64,000 bases of DNA from Lutibacter flavus (GTDB lineage: Bacteria > Bacteroidota > Bacteroidia > Flavobacteriales > Flavobacteriaceae): positions 62,001 to 126,000 of the forward strand of contig NZ_FZNX01000006.1 of the NCBI RefSeq assembly GCF_900188355.1, given 5' to 3'. The notes beneath the pieces were generated by a model, which saw only the letters and a list, made by a program, of their open reading frames with translations, ran no database searches and was not told the DNA's origin. Both the position numbers and the translations under genes were made by a program. Position 1 is the stretch's first letter. Each line of letters starts with the position of its first letter. Shown piece by piece: positions 63,414-64,000 of the stretch.

Positions 63414-64000
63414 TTAAGCTTTGAATTCTGCTCCACTAGCAGCAACACTTCTATCAATTTTGCGCATTAACCCTTGTAAAACTTTACCAGGCCCAACTTC
63501 AATAAATTCAGTTCCTCCATCAGTAACCATAGCTTGTATACATTGCGTCCATCGAACAGGCGCTGTTAATTGAGCAATTAAATTCTCTTTTATTTCATCC
63601 GGATTTGTTACAGCTTTTGCAACAACATTTTGATAAACAGGACAAGTTGGCTTACTAAACTCCGTGTTTTTAATTGCCTCTGCTAATTCTTCTCTTGCAG
63701 GAGCCATTAAAGGAGAATGAAATGCTCCTCCAACAGGTAATTTTAACGCACGTCTTGCACCTCTTTCAGTTAAAACTTCACACGCTTTATCAATAGCAGA
63801 AATTTCACCAGAAATTACTAATTGACCTGGACAATTGTAATTTGCTGCAACAACAATTCCATCTATACTTGCGCAAACCTCTTCAACAATAGCATCATCC
63901 AATCCTAAAACTGCAGCCATTGTAGATTCTTGAGCCTCACAAGCTTTTTGCATTGCCAAAGCTCTTTTTGACACTAATTTAAGTCCGTCTTCAAAAGTTA
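63414..64000 (-). CDS. fabD: Malonyl-CoA:ACP transacylase (start beyond the window)
   Basis: Partial: about 195 C-terminal codons; the frame is open to the right edge (TFEDGLKLVSKRALAMQKA). The GHSLGE nucleophile motif lies outside. Visible MAT motifs: MAAVLGLDD, VVAANYNCPGQLVISGE (the VxxxNxxxQxVxSG signature), GARRALKLPVGGAFHSPLMAPA with the catalytic His, PVYQNVVAKA, LIAQLTAPVRWTQCI and EVGPGKVLQGLMRKI. Loads malonyl groups onto ACP for fatty acid synthesis. The GTG at 63974 is internal, not the start. Confidence 0.94.
   Translation of the reverse strand, partial: TFEDGLKLVSKRALAMQKACEAQESTMAAVLGLDDAIVEEVCASIDGIVVAANYNCPGQLVISGEISAIDKACEVLTERGARRALKLPVGGAFHSPLMAPAREELAEAIKNTEFSKPTCPVYQNVVAKAVTNPDEIKENLIAQLTAPVRWTQCIQAMVTDGGTEFIEVGPGKVLQGLMRKIDRSVAASGAEFKA

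Overview
The window is a strongly AT-rich, almost fully coding chromosomal segment of a member of the Bacteroidota, most probably a flavobacterium (Flavobacteriaceae). The signs are: a partial PorT-type type IX secretion protein at the left edge; TamL, the lipoprotein form of TamA; an RpoD that lacks region 1.1; an arginine pathway built on an N-acylornithine carbamoyltransferase (ArgF'); a dcw order from mraZ to ftsZ typical of the phylum; and several exact TAnnTTTG -7 promoter boxes, with no Shine-Dalgarno signals. No prophage, transposase, CRISPR array or rRNA was found. The one tRNA is tRNA-Arg(UCG).

Layout. 1-9.5 kb: porT end, trmH-like methylase, tamL, fbaA, accD, an unknown lipoprotein, rpsO, pnp. 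9.5-11.5 kb: a small accessory block (hairpin-rich spacer, MscS-like channel, a 65-aa protein, an ECF sigma factor) between pnp and rpoD. 11.5-17.3 kb: rpoD, rpe, a CBS protein, the molybdate operon modA-mop-modB-modC and an MtfA-like peptidase. 17.3-33.4 kb: tRNA-Arg, yqeY and the dcw cluster on the minus strand (mraZ-rsmH-ftsL-ftsI-murE-mraY-murD-ftsW-murG-murC-ftsQ-ftsA-ftsZ). It starts at a promoter with three MraZ-type boxes and ends at a strong terminator. 33.5-35.6 kb: hydrolase, engB, RluA-type synthase. 35.6-46.6 kb: one long minus-strand arginine plus proline operon (GNAT-argG-argC-proC-argD-proA-proB-argF'-argB-argE-argH). 47-53.7 kb: the isoleucine/valine operon ilvD-ilvB-ilvN-ilvC-ilvA. 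54.3-64 kb: a conserved helical-repeat protein, leuA, leuB, a nitroreductase, cysE-cysM, a DegT aminotransferase with galE, and the start-truncated fabD.

The most interesting signal is in the spacers in front of the amino-acid operons. Ahead of ilvD lie two consecutive short ORFs missing from ordinary gene calls: 19 codons with 6 Ile and 2 Val, and 21 codons with 8 Ile, 3 Leu and 2 Val. Each is followed by an intrinsic-terminator hairpin. For the second, an 8-nt segment over the leader stop codon is complementary to the 5' arm of the terminator. This has the architecture of tandem ribosome-mediated attenuators for branched-chain amino acids. Ahead of the arginine operon a GC-rich island holds the tiny ORF MRRFMR (CGC CGC .. 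CGT), again followed by a hairpin. If these work, this organism controls at least two amino-acid operons through leader peptides.

Limits: all family calls come from reading motifs and lengths. No database search, folding program or expression data were available.
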